A stretch of 64,000 nt of DNA from Malurus cyaneus samueli (taxonomy: Eukaryota; Chordata; Aves; Passeriformes; Maluridae): positions 57,573,722-57,637,721 of the forward strand of contig CM019214.1 in NCBI GenBank assembly GCA_009741485.1, given 5' to 3'. The notes beneath the pieces are model-generated. The model was given only the letters and a program-made list of their open reading frames with translations. It was not told the origin of the DNA and did no database searches. The translations under genes and the position numbers were made by a program. Shown here piece by piece: positions 26,365 to 40,329 of this stretch; position 1 is the first letter of the stretch, and each line of letters starts with the position of its first letter.

Positions 26365-27285
26365 GCACAGCAGGTGTGGTGGTGGCAGGGCTGGTCTTGT
26401 GAAAACAAGTCAGAATCCATCCTGTGTCAGATAACAGCTTGTTTCAGATAACTCAAATAAACCCACTGCAGGACACAGGGGGTCCCCTCAGCCAAGACGG
26501 TGGCACCTAGGAAAAGCACATTAAGAAAGAGAAAAATGTTGCAGAGCAGTGTGAGGAATGAGGAAAACCACGTGAGAAGCAGCTCTGCAGACACCGAGAT
26601 GAAAGAAGGAGGAGGAGGTGCTCCAGGCACCAGTGCAGAGATTCCTCTGCAATCATGATGGATCAGGGTGTCCCTCTGGAGCCCAGGAAGGACTGCAGGG
26701 GAATATCCATGGAGAACACCATGCCACAGCAGGTGAATGTGCCCTAAAGGAAGCTGCAGCCTGCGGGGAAGACCCCAAACTGGAGGAGATTTTCTGTCAG
26801 GAACTGCAGCCCTAGAGATCAGACTGTTGCTGGTGGACCATACTCCACGGAGAGAGCCCATACTGGAGCAGTTCTTGAAGAGCTGCAGTCTGCGAGAAGA
26901 ACTGTTGTTGGGGAAGTTCTGGAAGAACTTTATCCCATGGGAGAGCACCCATGCTGGGGCAGAGGAAGAGTAAGCAGAGGAAAGCAAGGCAGAGGCAAAA
27001 TGTCAGAAGCAACACCTGCTCCTCATTCTCCTGCACTGCTCAGAATATGGAAACAAGGATAGAGCAGTTGATAAGGATAGAAGGGGCCAAGTCGAGCCTG
27101 GTAAGAAAGTAGGGAGGAAGTTGTTTTAGTTTTTGTGTTTGGTCCTCACTCGATTTTTAACTGGCAATAAGGCTTTTTCCACAAGTTTGATCTGTTTTGC
27201 CTGTGGTGGTAGTTGGTGGGTGATCTTCCTATCTCAACCCACAAACATTTTCATAACCTCACCCTGTTGAAGAGGTAAACTTATG
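26365..27285 (+). mobile_element. Solo LTR of a common avian endogenous retrovirus family
   Basis: This is the best-preserved LTR. In order it shows 'gccaagacggtggcacc', 'ctctgcagacaccgagatgaaagaaggaggaggaggtgctccaggcacc', then repeated 'ctgcag...gaggaccccatactggagcag'-like modules (about 26740-26970). These are followed by the 'gtgtttggtcctcactcgatt', 'gcaataaggctttttccacaagttt' and 'atctcaacccacaaac' blocks near the 3' end. This order matches a well-known avian LTR that I associate with the ERVL class, but the class is from memory. No internal viral coding sequence flanks it, so it is a solo LTR. The 186-codon minus-strand frame at 26427-26987 crosses it and is not a gene. Confidence 0.7.
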
Positions 27286-30200
27286 ACACCCTCAAAAATG
27301 CAAGGAGAGATGGTATCTTTATTCTCCCCACAAGAGTATGCGTCGGTTTCGAAGATAAAGTTCATGTATGTGTCTGTTTCATCTGTTGAGTACCACTTGA
27401 AATCCCTTTGTTATCAGGACAGAGTTGTCTTTGCTACTGTTGACTTTCAGCTGTTAAGAAGGAAGGCAGGTTGGCCACAAGCTACAGTTTAAGAGCAAAG
27501 TAGACTTTGCCAGAAAGAAATAGACCTGAATCATCACAGTATTTAGGACGGAGATGTGCCTTCTCTTTTTTTTCAGAGGAACATTAATTCCACTAACTGC
27601 AATACCATGGCAATACCTTACAGGCATGATTGGATTCTGTGGTTGTAAGCAATCCTCTAAATGCGCATTGACAGCACTGATGAATATTTATAAGAAAGGG
27701 TAGATAAAAATAATAGTAAGGTAGGCCCTAGGATCCGGTATTAGGCTTTTCTTCTGATTGTGTGTTCAGGGCTGTTTTTCCCCCTACATTTTGATTTCTG
27801 AATTAAAAAAGAAATAAAAGGAAAAAAAGAAATTTTAACTGAATGTGGTTTCCCTTCCTTACTTTTCTTCTATGCTTAGTTGAGAGCTGAGATAAGAGGA
27901 AAATCCCACCTAAACATGTTTGCTTCTTCGTAGAACCGAACTCCTTAAGAACTGATAAATTAGCTATGTAAATACAATTGATAGGGCCACGCACTTAAGT
28001 ATAAAGCTTAATGACTTAAGACAATTGTGAAAGAGGCCTGGCTCAGTGTCAAAATATTTACAGCTGGATCTTCAGCTGGTGGAAATCAACAGAGTTGTGC
28101 TGGGTGCAGTGAAGCAATGCCAATGTTCACCAACTGAAGCTCAAGTTCTTTATATTTACCTAAAGATTTACTTTAATATGGTTCCTTTGTCATGCTCACT
28201 GGCATGCGCACTCATGCCTAATGTGGGCACTGCTGCGTAAAGGATGTGCTGTGCCATGCACTGAAATGTTTAAATGAACCACCTGCAGCCTGCTGCTACT
28301 TAGCAATGCAGGTGGAAGTGCAGAATCCCACAAAGAAGGTTGCCCAGCTTTTCCATCACCTAGGGAAACAGGTTCTACTCCGTAGGTGTCTGTGCTACCA
28401 TTGCTGAGCCATGGCTCACACACTGCTTCCAGTACTTCAAAATTTCAAACTGCTTTGCGGGTGCTTGGAGCTGATGAGTAGTGTGATATAAAACCAAATT
28501 CTATTCAGTTTATGAAACCATGAGTTATACTTGACAGTGGGGAACAAAATATTTTCATATGTCTTTGGACTAACTCCTGTGAGTAGTTTTGAGCTGTTTC
28601 AAAGTAATTTAGCTCTGGAGAAAGAATAGAAGCAATGTTCATCTGTCCAGGATAAGAATTAATAGGGCCAGTATTGATCAGGCACAGCTCTTTACATAGA
28701 GCTCTGGTCAGAGTTAAATGTAACATTTCTTCACATCTGCCTTTGATTTTTCTCTAGAGAATTTCATCTTAAGATGTGTCAGTTGCAGGATGCTAGTTAT
28801 CTAATTCAACCCACCACTAAAAGGAAAAAGAAAAAAAAAAAAGGGATTAAAAAAAAATAAATGGAGCAGCCCAAAATCAGCTAGATAAATAAAACTACTG
28901 GGGGCAAAAGGAAAACATCTGTTCTCTTTGAAAAGTCAAAAAGAGAACATCTTGTGCTCTCCACTCATACACATACCCATTCCTTGACACCCCACCTAAG
29001 AAGAAAAAGATTGAAGTACTAATCCAAATCCATCCTTGTATCATTGCTATCACTAGAAATGTTTCATAATTACATCAGTGTTATTGAGCAAGAATTTATA
29101 TTTTTTTTTTACTTTATTTTATTTTATGAATAAGAGGAAGAAGTTTTTACAAGGTGCTTCTGTTGTCCTGGAAATTATATTGCATGTGCAGCATTGGAAT
29201 TAATAGCCACTTAAAAATGTATTCCCATTTCCCAAAAGTCAAATTGAGTTTTGATGATGCTTCACTGGAGGCAGAACCAGCTCCTGAATAAACCATAAGG
29301 GAAAAGAATCAAATAAATGGCATGTATAGGGTTACACTGTCACTCTGACTAGCCAAATATTTTGTTTTAAATCAAGGGAAATAGAAAGGGATCATGGATG
29401 ACAAAACAAAAATCCAGGGTCTTTTATAGTTGAAATTATTAAAAAATCTTCTCCCAGTATCTAGCAACTAGAGAAGCAGGAACTCCTTATTTGAGCCAGA
29501 ATTAATTTCATGGACATATTTAAAAGTGGAAACAAAGACAGACTAGACTATGCTGTTATTCATCTTTAATTTCAACTGAAGGCTCAACCAACTGAAAAAA
29601 AAAAAAAAAAAAAGTCCTCATTTCAAATTCTCTTGAAGTTTCCTAAAAGAAGCACTGCTCTTCAGAATGGTTTTATCTGGAGTTATCAGCAGACCAAGAC
29701 AGGGATAGAAGGGCTTGTTGCCTTGTCTGGATAAGACACCATCAGTAAAGTTTCTTTAGAGGAAAACTACACAGCAGATTTATTGTTTTGTTAGCACTAT
29801 ATTCAATTGTATGGGAAGATAAGAGAAAACAGGCTGAACTCAGCTCAAGATGAAGAATTTAGATATTACATATAGGTGTAGAATAAAAATATATTTTTCA
29901 GCCTTTTATTTGCTAGGAATCAAGATTGGTTCTTGAGGCTGGTTCTCAAGAAAAAATTTAAGGGGTTGTCACCCGTTTCAAGGGACTAACACAACAGCTG
30001 TGGCTCAACACTGTGTGTTGTGCAGAGAAATGGGCCAACTGCATCTCACCCCGAGTCTAGACCTCCACTGCCAATGAAAATCCTGCCTGCTGCAGAGCTC
30101 AGGGAATCACATTGCTGCTAGAGATGTAAGTTTTTTTTAGCCAGAATTCACTAGCTGAACAAAAACCTATGTGTATTCTTGAGAATCTCACTTTGGACAT

Positions 30201-31489
30201 TCAATGTGAGCAATGCTGTCAGCCAGCAAAGATCTATCAATAAATATAAGTTTGTGAACGACCTCACATTCATAACTGGCTGCAGTAAGTAGTGTCAGCA
30301 GCACCATAAAGATAAATCCAAAATACACTATTGCCACAAGTTCAGTTAGCAGGAGATCACAAACTAAGAAAATATAAATCATCTGTTTCATTATTGTTTA
30401 AAAAAAAAAATTAAAAAAAGCTATTGGCATCTTCATAAGAGAGTTGGTACAGAAATGTGGTATTTTATATGAAATTATGGCAGATTCATGGTAATATGTC
30501 TCGAAAAATAAAGCATAAAAATACATTGTACGTAACTGCTTTTATCTAGGACTGTTCTGCTTGAAAGATATTAATACATTTGAGTTAGAAACTAAGGCAG
30601 AATGATCCAAAACATCAAGGCATGTTAATGCTAATCAATTCCATTCAATTTCAGATGTTCAGCTGAGACCAGGATTCAGTCTCTGGACTTCTACAAAAAC
30701 AAAGGGTGTCAGACAATCCTATATTTTGTCATGGGAATATAAGTAACATTAATATTTTAGAAGCTTCCTGACTTCTTACAGACATGATTTTTTGTTCTTC
30801 AGAGTGGTAAGATCTGAGTGTTGGCCTTAAAGGTCTAAGCAGTTTCTTCATGTTAGACTTAGGGTGTTGGAAGAAGTAAATGGAGGCTCTAAAGGGCCTG
30901 AGCCCTGCATATTGTTTAAAACTCGATGTGAAATGCAGTTCTCATGCCCAAACATGCAGGAAAGCTGCACATTGCTGGAGAGGTCGAGGGAGAGGATGCT
31001 GGTACAGGAATTGCTCTTTTAAAAATTTTCTGGTTATCAAAATCAAACAATTCTAGGCAGAAAGAATTGTTTCCTTCCCCTCTCCCTCTTCTTCTGAGAA
31101 AGGGAGTGATTGTAATATCTTTAGCTCTATTACAGCTGGTTTTTGATTGAGAATTTTCTTAGCTGAATTTCAAATGTCTTGTGAAATGCACCCAGGACTA
31201 CTAATAACAGTCACCAAGGATACACAGAGATTTAATGCAGTGTTTGCAGAGCTGGGAGTAATGGCTGTCAGACTGAGCTAGTGGAGTTACGGTACTTCAT
31301 TAGCTCCTTTGGAACAGCTGCAATTTTAGAGCAGAAGGTATCTAAACTGTAAACATGTACAAAATCTTTCTACCCCACCACCTTTTTTTATTTATTTTAA
31401 GAGATAGTGAGAATTTTTAAAGTGACAAAGGTGAAACAGACAATATTTACAATTAAATGTATATTTGTTGTTTGTAAAAAGAAAACATG
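27286..31489. other. Unique AT-rich DNA with no gene seen
   Basis: About 4.2 kb with no supportable gene. It contains a 19-base A run (29595-29613) and several shorter A- or T-rich tracts. Short open frames (60-76 codons) show no recognisable domains. Confidence 0.5.
29595..29613 (+). repeat. A19 homopolymer
   Basis: An A run following 'ccaactg'. It is a simple repeat with no parent element visible upstream. Confidence 0.85.
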
Positions 31490-31845
31490 CATAGAAACAC
31501 AGGATCATTAAGGTTGGAAAAGACCTTTACGATCATTGAGTCCAGCTGTTAACCTACCCCTGCCAGGTCTGCTGCTAAACCATGTCCCTAAGCACCACAT
31601 TTCCATGTTTTCTCATCTGCAAATCCCTTTGAAAGATTGAATCTGATTGTGTCTGTATTTCATCAGTGCTTCCCACTTATTGTAGCAGTAAGGAAGATTA
31701 GCTGAATTCCTTGCATGGCAGTAGTAGGGAAAAGGAATAAATGGAAAGGACTGCAAGTTTGTGAGGTGCTGTCCTTCAGGTGTGTCAACAGCACCACACT
31801 TCTGGGTACCACCTGCAAATCTGCTGAGGGTGCTCATCAGGGTTG
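31490..31845 (-). mobile_element. CR1 LINE 3' fragment, minus strand, internally rearranged
   Basis: It starts with the reverse-complement CR1 3' terminus ('catagaaacacaggatcattaaggttggaaaagacc', 'gatcattgagtccagctgtt', 'atgtccctaagcacca'), clear up to about 31612. After about 185 bp of unrelated or highly diverged sequence, the block at 31796-31840 ('taccacctgcaaatctgctgagggtgctc') resembles the CR1 reverse-transcriptase C-terminal region on the same strand. The first part is confident. Linking the second block to it is inference. Confidence 0.6.
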
Positions 31846-33691
31846 GTTGGAGAATCAGAGTTTGTTAGGATCAAACTGAAGAATAGGGTGCAGAAAATAG
31901 AATAGAATAGAGTTTCAGAATTTCAATACAGTGTTTCCTGGGCAAGAAAAATTTATGGGAAACAGCTTGCCTGACTTCCTCACTGGTTCCACAGTGAGTC
32001 TCCACTTGCACCTGGCCACGTAGGAGGGTACAGTGATGATGATATATTTTCTGTAACAGAAAAGAGAATACAGGAATAATGAATTGGTTAGAATGTAAAG
32101 CTCGTGTTATATATTTTCACTTACTTCCGTTGATTAGTGTTAGGCAATACTCAAAACAGTTAGGTTAGGTGCTAGCACTAAGTTAATTCACCCATTCCCT
32201 AAACCCTGACTGACTTGTAGCATTCCCTCACCTATTCTCAATTTCTCTTCTGCCTTCCAGTGCTTCATCGCTCCAAAAGACACTAAACTAGGGAGTATAT
32301 AACTTCTGCCTTTACTTTCACAGTGATACAGCTTCTAAAGCACAGAGTATACGAGACTGAGCTTAGAGAAAAGATTTGTGTTTGTGTGATTTCAGGGTAA
32401 CCAGTCATGGGCTTATGCACACATATTCTCAGTGTTCCCTGTTGTTCTGGCTGCCACTGCCTGCCAGCATCACTGTACTTTATTTACTGTACGGCAAAAC
32501 TGGGAACCACAGAGATTAAAAACTATTGCTTTCAAGTCTTGATATCCAACTCATTTCCTGTCAGTCTGCTGATATAACTGATCCAGAAGGTGCTTTTCAT
32601 TAAGAACTACAGAAAGAAAATCTCTTAACACTGGATTTGAATTTTCATTGTAAACATTGGATTGGGTAACCTCTGTTACATGCCACCCATCAGGGAAAGT
32701 ACACTGTGGTTGTGTCTTAGCAGATGTCTTGTGACAAATATCACTCATTTCTGTGGCAATCTTCTTGTGTTAGCCTTCTTGAGACCACAGAAGAGATTAG
32801 GATTTAGAACAAAACACTTTTTCAATCTACTTTCTAGACAGACTTCCACAAAGGTCCTTACAGACGTTCTTTTATTCAGCTGTCAGTTGCTTTTAAGTAA
32901 TTTTAAAAAGTAATGATAAGGATTTGTCTCTCCCCTCCCCTTCTTACAGTGACTTTAAGCAAAGCTCAAAAAGCCTTGATTTGAATAAACAGATCAGGTT
33001 GTAAAAGCATAGCAAGAACAGACATTTTAATTGTGATCCTGAAGAAGTTATTTGTACAAAGATTATAAAGATTGTTAGCAAAACCTCTACCAATGGCTTC
33101 TAGATTTCAATCTAGGTCCCCACTTCTGCTGAAGTTAATCAAAAAGAGATTTCAGGACTTTACTCCCATCTTTTCATTAGGCGATACTAAATTTGGCATT
33201 CCTAGCTTGAGGGCCTTTCTCCATTATTTATAGATCTGGTAGTCTTGCAGAGACTGGATGGATGGACTTCCATAAGCATAACTCTTTCCTTCCCAGAATT
33301 AGAAAGCCTAAATGGTCATGTTTTACAATTGACGTGTAAGTCTGATTTTATGTGACTGGTACAAATCTTCATTTTATACTACGAGAAAAAGTTGAGGAAA
33401 AGTGGATCCTTCCTGTTTTCAAATATTTCTGTCTGCTTTCTTAACCAGAGCAAATTGACATGCTACCTTAATTTTAGTGCATTTTTTTCTTATCTTTTGA
33501 GCTCATCACCTACCATTTTTGAAGTATTGGTATGACAAAAAGAAATTTCTCGATTGAAAATTTAATTCAAGCTTATGACCCTTTACAACACAGTATAAAT
33601 AATTAAAATTTTACTAATGGCCTTTCATTTTATGAAAAAAAAATACCGTGATACTGATGATACTCATGTAACATCATAAAACTCCTTTTTT

Positions 33692-33694
<3 letters not shown>

Positions 33695-33723
<29 letters not shown>
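33695..33723 (+). repeat. T29 homopolymer
   Basis: A T run between 'ttttccc' and 'cttccctcccc', forming part of a polypyrimidine tract of about 50 bp. No exon with coding character follows it. Confidence 0.9.
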
Positions 33724-34810
33724 CTTCCCTCCCCAGTAATCCTCTTTAGGGGCTTAAAGAAAAAAAGATAATATCAAGGTCTTTGGTGGCTCTAGGACAC
33801 TGATTGCCAAACCAAACCATTCTTCCAAATATCAGTAAACTAGGAGCAGTAGACTGCTGTGAGCTATTTTTTTTAGCCAAAAGGATTAGATTTGTCTCTT
33901 AGATGGGTCTGACATCTCATATAGATTTCCAATGGGTTGAGTTTCGCCAGTCATAGCCGTGACTTTGCGAGAAGACTTGCAGCTTTCTGAGGGTGGAGTA
34001 TGTCCCCTGCTGGGGATATGAAGCATACACCTCCAGCCCTGGCACAGCAAATCTTCCCTAGCACTTGTTATTTTATGATACCTTGAGCTGAGCTGTGGGC
34101 ACGTATCCAGGTGGTCAAATCTTCTGGGACAGTTTCTGTTCTTGCTGCAGAGCACAGTGGTTTTGGATTCAAGTTATGAGTCAGCTGTGGTTATTTAGGG
34201 CTTGTAAAGAAGCAGGAGGAAAAAATAAAAAAGAGAAAAAAAAAGGGCAGCATTCCATCTTAGGTATCTATGTGATTTCAGCCTTAATTCGGGGGATGTA
34301 TTAGGAAGAGGTAATGTCTCAAGCGCTTGCACCATGGTTTGTATGGAGAAGCACAGAAGAAGGACTCTAAAATACTTAAGCAAAAGTAACAAGCTGTACT
34401 TGTTAATGAAATTAAGTTTTTATTTATTTGCATAAAAGTACCAGCATTATTTATGTAAACAATAAAAACTGCATCTGTTAGTTAGCTCTGTGTGAGATTT
34501 TCCATATCACTGAGGTTTAGGGAATATCACTTAGGGAGAAAAGCAATTTTAAGGTTATCATGTGAGTGACAAAGACATGAATCTGACAAGATATGCTCAA
34601 GAGACCCACGATGCAATTGTAGAATTCTTTTTGGCTCCCTCACCCATAATTTCACGGAGCTCAGTGTAATTAACACACTTCATGGGATTTAAGTAACATT
34701 TGTTTCTTCTTCATCAGAATGCAAATTTGAGAATGATATGGATCTGTACAGGAGACAGAAACAACTGTTCCCTAGGTAATAACTGGTGCACTGTTTCCTA
34801 CTGAGAAAAG

Positions 34811-34830
34811 AAAAAAAAAAAAAAAAAAAA
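34811..34830 (+). repeat. A20 homopolymer in an A-rich tract
   Basis: The A run and its A/G-rich surroundings (to 34861) end directly where similarity between the two duplicated copies begins. The A-rich tract itself is not present before copy B. Confidence 0.85.
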
Positions 34831-36030
34831 GGAAAAAGCAACAGGAAAAAAAGAAAAAAGGTGACAGATGAGCATTACTCAGGGTTTATTAGGAAGTTAA
34901 CATTGTTTATAGCTGCTACAAATGCAGAAACCAGCATGTCATAAAATTAATGAAAATTAAGGATTTATTTCAGCTTGCAAATTCTAGCCTCATTTTCTTA
35001 AAATATATATGAAATATGAAATTTGCAGACTGCGTGTCTGTGTGCGTGTCAAAATGGGTGTGCAGTCAGCTAAAAAATAACAGTATCAAAAGCCTCTGTT
35101 AATTCTTAACCAGGAAGAAACATAATACAAAGAAAGGAGTAATTAATAGCTGTGCATGTGTGTGCATATGTTTAGAGCACAGAAATACATCCAAGCATTC
35201 AAATCAATATATCTTTTCTTTTCAGTAATAATCAGTGTACAATCAAAGAACAGATTAGAAGACTGGTTACTTCCTGTCCTACATTCTGCCTGAGAAGCCA
35301 AAAGAATAACCTAAGTCTATAACATGTAAAGACAATTGGATGGTCTTGCTTACCTATGTTTTTCATCAGAAAATTGACAAAGAAAATACAAAAACAGGCT
35401 ACATGCAGTTTCTTAGTGAAGAAAGTGAAATTATGCAAATAATTCATTAGCCACTGCTACATTTCTCTAGAAATAAACATTAGAGACAAAAAGAATATCT
35501 AGATTTCAGACTTCTTTTACTTAATCGTATTTGAACAGAAAGTGAATAAATGCACAAATTCATAATGCTTGAAGAATGTGTAAGTTGGATAAATGAAGTG
35601 GGGCGTACAGTACACATTAATTTATTAATGCTTCAGGTTTTTCTTGATGTCCTTCAGGCACATTATCAGCTGACTTAAGGATGATCAGATTTATCCTCAT
35701 CTGCTCTTATTTTTTTTCCCTACAGATGAAATAATAAATAAATGAACAAAAACCTGTGTAGTGCTGTTTTTCTTAATGCATTTGGCATTGGCAGGACACT
35801 AATCTGGGAAAACTCTTAAGCTGTCAACATCACAGAATGGGTCAGATACATTTATTCCATATATCTCTTATTTTATCCAGCAAGACCTGAAATGTTTTCA
35901 GGGTTTTAGATAAATTTAGATCTTACTACTCCTTATGTTTGAGTTTCAAAAAAAAATTATAGAAAACTAAATTACTAAGTTGGTTAAAACTGCACGTGAA
36001 ATCAAATCAAAGTCCTGTTTCATACAAGTT

Positions 36031-36048
36031 AAAAAAAAAAAAAAAAAA
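36031..36048 (+). repeat. A18 homopolymer (copy A)
   Basis: An A run followed by 'caaaagaaaaagaaaattta'. The same site in copy B (48258-48280) has 23 A, which shows length instability or consensus error between the copies. Confidence 0.85.
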
Positions 36049-37689
36049 CAAAAGAAAAAGAAAATTTAACCTCAGATTGCCTGTGTGGCTTCTGATTTTT
36101 AGCTCTACCAAATATTTATGTCTACAGAAACTTGATATATCTCCTGAAGAGATAAGAAATGACTTTAAATGTTTTGAAAGATTTCTTGTTCTAGGCAGAT
36201 GGAGGCACTCAGAGAGCAGTGAAGCGTCACCACTGACGTGAGCACAGGAATAAACAGAGAGACAGACTAAAAGAGGCTGAAGACTGGCATATCCCAATGA
36301 GAGCTATGACACATTACTGTAAACAAAAAACTGTTCGTTGCCCAGCCTGATTTTCCTGCAAGCAGCTTAAAGGGACCACTTTCTAGTGCCTTTACTGATG
36401 CGCTATTTGTGCTGGGAAGTTTTCTATTCTCACAGACTTTTCCTGGGCCCTGTGATTGTTTGTCTATAATCTTCTCCTCCTCTGCCCTGAATTCTATCTA
36501 AAAGTGAAATTTTAGTAATTAATTCATCACACATGCAGTTCAGCTTGTTGGCTAACTAGATTCATGCAGCATGTTCGTAGGGCAATACTAATGCCTCATG
36601 TCGGTAGACTTTCTGGCCAATGTTTTTTGCCTCTATTTTGGTGCTTAGTGGTCTGTTTCTGTGTGAAATCACTCTTTGCTAGGCCATTCAGCGTAGTATA
36701 TTCTGGAAATGATATTAATTGCGACACTTATAAGATGATATCGGTTCGCCTAGTCCTATCTTTTAACCTTCTGAAACCTGCTCCTGAGCTGAGTAGCTCC
36801 AATTCTTGCATTTATATGGCTTTCTGACACCTGCTGCTCAATACTGGTGCCATAAGTCATTCATTTTTTTGTACTAAAGCAGGTTTTTAGATCCTTAGTT
36901 TAAAGTTCGTTTTGTCAAAACAACATTGTGTTCTTTTTTGAAGAGCCTAAAATGGCAATAATCATTTAATATGAAAAACTGCTATGCATTTATTCTGGTA
37001 TTCTGGTCCTTGAAGGAGTGAAATCTCCTGAGTATACACATTCAAGTATTTCAAATTTTTTATGTGGTCTAAAATAGATAATGCTTTAAATTATTTTCTT
37101 TACAAAGATGTGGTGTTAAAAATCCAGTTTGTCACTACTTCTCTCAAATAGAATAAATATTTTTCTGAAGTTCTTATTCTGCTGCAACTGTATCTTTGGT
37201 ACACAATTAATTTTATTCTCCTAATATACATGTAACTTCAAATTTCTGTATATGCTTGCCCTCAATTAATTACTAATTTCAAAAGTAAAAAAATGAAAAG
37301 TTTTATCAAAACAAAAACTCATATACCCTAGAAATAGAACACATGTGATTGTTACTTATGTATACTAAAAAACTTAAATCAAGGTACAATAGCTTTGTAC
37401 TGTATGAGATCAATAATTATTCACATGATTGTTGTAAAGGAAAACCAAATTCTAGTATCAGCACCGTTGTCATGCTCGACTAACATTCTGTAAGCTCTAA
37501 CACATTTTTTTAGATGCACAAATACAATGCCAGCATGTACTTGCTTTAACTCTTTAGTTTGGGTTCTGATCAAAGTGATGTCTAGCTATCAAGGACTTGA
37601 TACACAGAATTCTGAAGATCAATACTTGTTCTCCATTTTGTTCTTTCTGGCAGATTTATGGAAATTTGTGTACTGTGTAGAGTGCCACT

Positions 37690-37790
37690 TTTTCTCTTTT
37701 TTTTTTTGTGGTTATTTGTGGTTTTTTTTTTTTTTTTTTGTTTTTTTTTTGTTTGTGTTTTGTTTGTTTGCTTTTTTTGTTTTTTGTTTT
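37690..37790 (+). repeat. T-rich, G-interrupted low-complexity tract (copy A)
   Basis: Runs of T interrupted by G or GTG over about 100 bp. The matching tract in copy B (about 50000-50115) has a different internal pattern ('gggggtttttttt' and (tttg)n-like). The frames at 37527-37871 and 49890-50242 are translations of this tract. Confidence 0.85.
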
Positions 37791-40329
37791 TGGTCTGGTC
37801 CACAAGACGTGACTGAACCCTGTATCTACTGAACCATTGAGGTCTGTCTTCATGCTAGTCCAACCATTCACTAGTGGGAATACTGCATATTGCGCACTGT
37901 GGGGTTTTAGGGATGTTCTGGCTAGAACAACACTGGTGATTGAAGTAAGAGCTACTAATGTCTTCCAGCTGGACTTATGGTAACTATTTGACTCTTGTCC
38001 TGTATTCCTGAAATGTTCAAAGACAGACTGGATGTTCGGAGGATTTTAGGCTGATAGACATTTTTATACTCCTTGATGTGTTTTGGAAGATCCTTCCCAG
38101 TATTTTCTGTGCTGATCTTTTAAATTTCTGCAAAACATCAGCTTCACTGATGTGAATGAAATATGACACTCAAATAAGTGTAAATCAATTGAATGATGCT
38201 ATGACAAATGGCAGAGTAAGAAAGGCAAATTGAAAAGCAAGGATTTTCCCATTCAGGAAAGCTTACATCACATAAACAGAAGCTGCAGATATTGCAGCAA
38301 GAAATATGAGTAACTCAGAACCTACTACCATTTCAATGTTTGGGATTTGGTACACAAGTTACAGGAAGGTTTTTTGTACTGTTTATGTCTGTGGAAAGTC
38401 ATAATGCCTCTTGAAGGGTTGAAGTATTCCCCTTGACTATAACTCCTGAAAGAATGAAAAGACTTCTTCCAACACATGAAAATCAAGCACAAGCCAAGTG
38501 AGCCCCATGCTTGAACTCCCCAGTTCCTGTTTAGAGTTGTCTTATTTCCAGGGACCAAAAGCTGCTTGAGATTTCCAGTCTTTGGATACCAGCACAAACT
38601 GTTGCAGTCGAAAAATTCACTGGAGTCTTTCGTTACTGATTAAATTCTCTCAGACGAAAATTTCCTTCTGAAAAATATATCATTCTATCATCAATGATAT
38701 TCCATGCCCACATTTGTACCTTTTTTTCTGAGGACATTTCTCTGTAAACCTCAATTTTTGTTTTGTTTTGTTTTTTTTTTTTTGTTTATACAAGAATGTC
38801 TTGGAAATGAGCTGGATGACAAGAGTTCAGGTTTTCCTCAACTCATTTATTTCCATAAAGGAAAACAAACAAAATGAAACAAACAAAGACTCTTCATCTT
38901 ATTCAAAGCATGTAATTTCATCCACATTGGATGTATAATTCTGCCTATTTGCATTATTTTGTGTGTTATTTGCATTTATCTCTAATTCTGCTTAGTTGCT
39001 ACAGCAACTAAAGCCTCAAAGATTTTCATCAAGCAAGAAAATTAAGGCGAGTATTGTTTCTAAAATTTCTGTTTAATTTTCTAGCTAAAAACTGATGTTT
39101 TTCCTAGATCACGGGCCTAAGAAGAGTAGCAGTAATTGGGTTAGTGCTGAGCAGTATTGTATGGCATGAAGAGTAAGCTGTCTTATCCACAGTTATTCTA
39201 TACCTCCAGGGCAGAAGAATGGTTTATTGCGTTGTGTGTGGTTTCATAATGACTATTGAATAATTTCTTAGGTTCTTCATATGTGTAGAAATTACTCTGT
39301 GAAACTTACAAGATCATCATATGTTGTATTTACATTTATGCTTATATTTGTGTTTATAATTATATAATTTGCATTTAATTGGCATTAAAATCATATAATT
39401 TTAGATCTATATTTTTATATATACATATGTTCTGAAGTCAAAATCAAAAGCTTTGCTGTAGAAAAGTTTATGCCTCTAGCAAGAAACTTGGTCAGTCTGT
39501 ACATATGTTTAAACCACGACAACACCAAAGAATGATACTTTCAGATAATACACTGCCTGAGCGGTAGGCAATTGAAAGAATGAATTTTTCCCCAATGCAT
39601 TGAAGAATAAATATTTTGTACATTCTGGTGTCACAGATAGCAGACTGAGAGATATGCCTTTTTATCAGAGATCCAAACCCATCTTATCTCCCTTTCTGTA
39701 AATGACAGTAGTGCTGGCTACTTAAGATAATAATAAATGCTTAAAAATTTAATAAAAAGGCAAACACTGAGTCATAGCTTGTGTGTTTAGGGAATTCTAA
39801 TCTAGAACTTGTATTCACGTTATTCATGCCCTTGAAGTATCCGTTTATTTTTCAGAATTTTGATCTCACATTCATATCCTTCTGTGGACAGTGGTTCCAA
39901 AATTTAGTCATACATTAATAAAAAATATATCCTTTTTGTTTTGTGTGTTGTTAAATCACCTAATAGCCTTGATAATAATTTATATTGTAAAAGAGTGTTT
40001 TCTGTCTTCTCAATTTTATTCTCAGGCGTTTGTATTTGGTGGTTGGTTGGTTGGGTGATTTATCAGTGAACACTAGACTGAAATTTATGGTGTATCTAGA
40101 GCAGCTGTATATATTTTCTGGGTTAAAAATGCCTGGTTTAGAGACTTTCAGTTTGTGACAGTAGAATTTTTGTTTTCTTTTCTATTGTCACAGCTCAGTG
40201 TCTCTTCCTTTTTATCACCCAGTACTTGTCAAGTAACTTCTGCAACCTCTCAAAAATAGTTGTTTCATTGTTAAAATCAATATTTTCACCTGCCTTTTCG
40301 CAGCCTCTTATATTCATTAACCTCCCTCT

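Larger units (their letters stand above)
31846..34862. other. Unique AT-rich DNA upstream of the tandem duplication
   Basis: About 3 kb without a supportable gene. It contains T29 (33695-33723) and A20 (34811-34830) runs. The A-rich tract at 34811-34861 immediately precedes the start of duplicated copy A. Confidence 0.5.

Noticed and set aside
26427..26987. 186-codon minus-strand open frame
   Set aside because: It is antisense read-through of the GC-richer LTR at 26365-27285. The apparent leucine- and serine-rich segments come from the repeated LTR modules.
560..27285. A single provirus bounded by the LTR remnants at 575, 24960 and 26365
   Set aside because: The LTR pieces differ in orientation and type, and no gag, pol or env similarity lies between them.
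37527..37871. Phenylalanine-rich or lysine-rich frames on both strands
   Set aside because: Translations of a T-rich low-complexity tract. The same applies to 49890-50242, 58725-58931 and 59144-59362.
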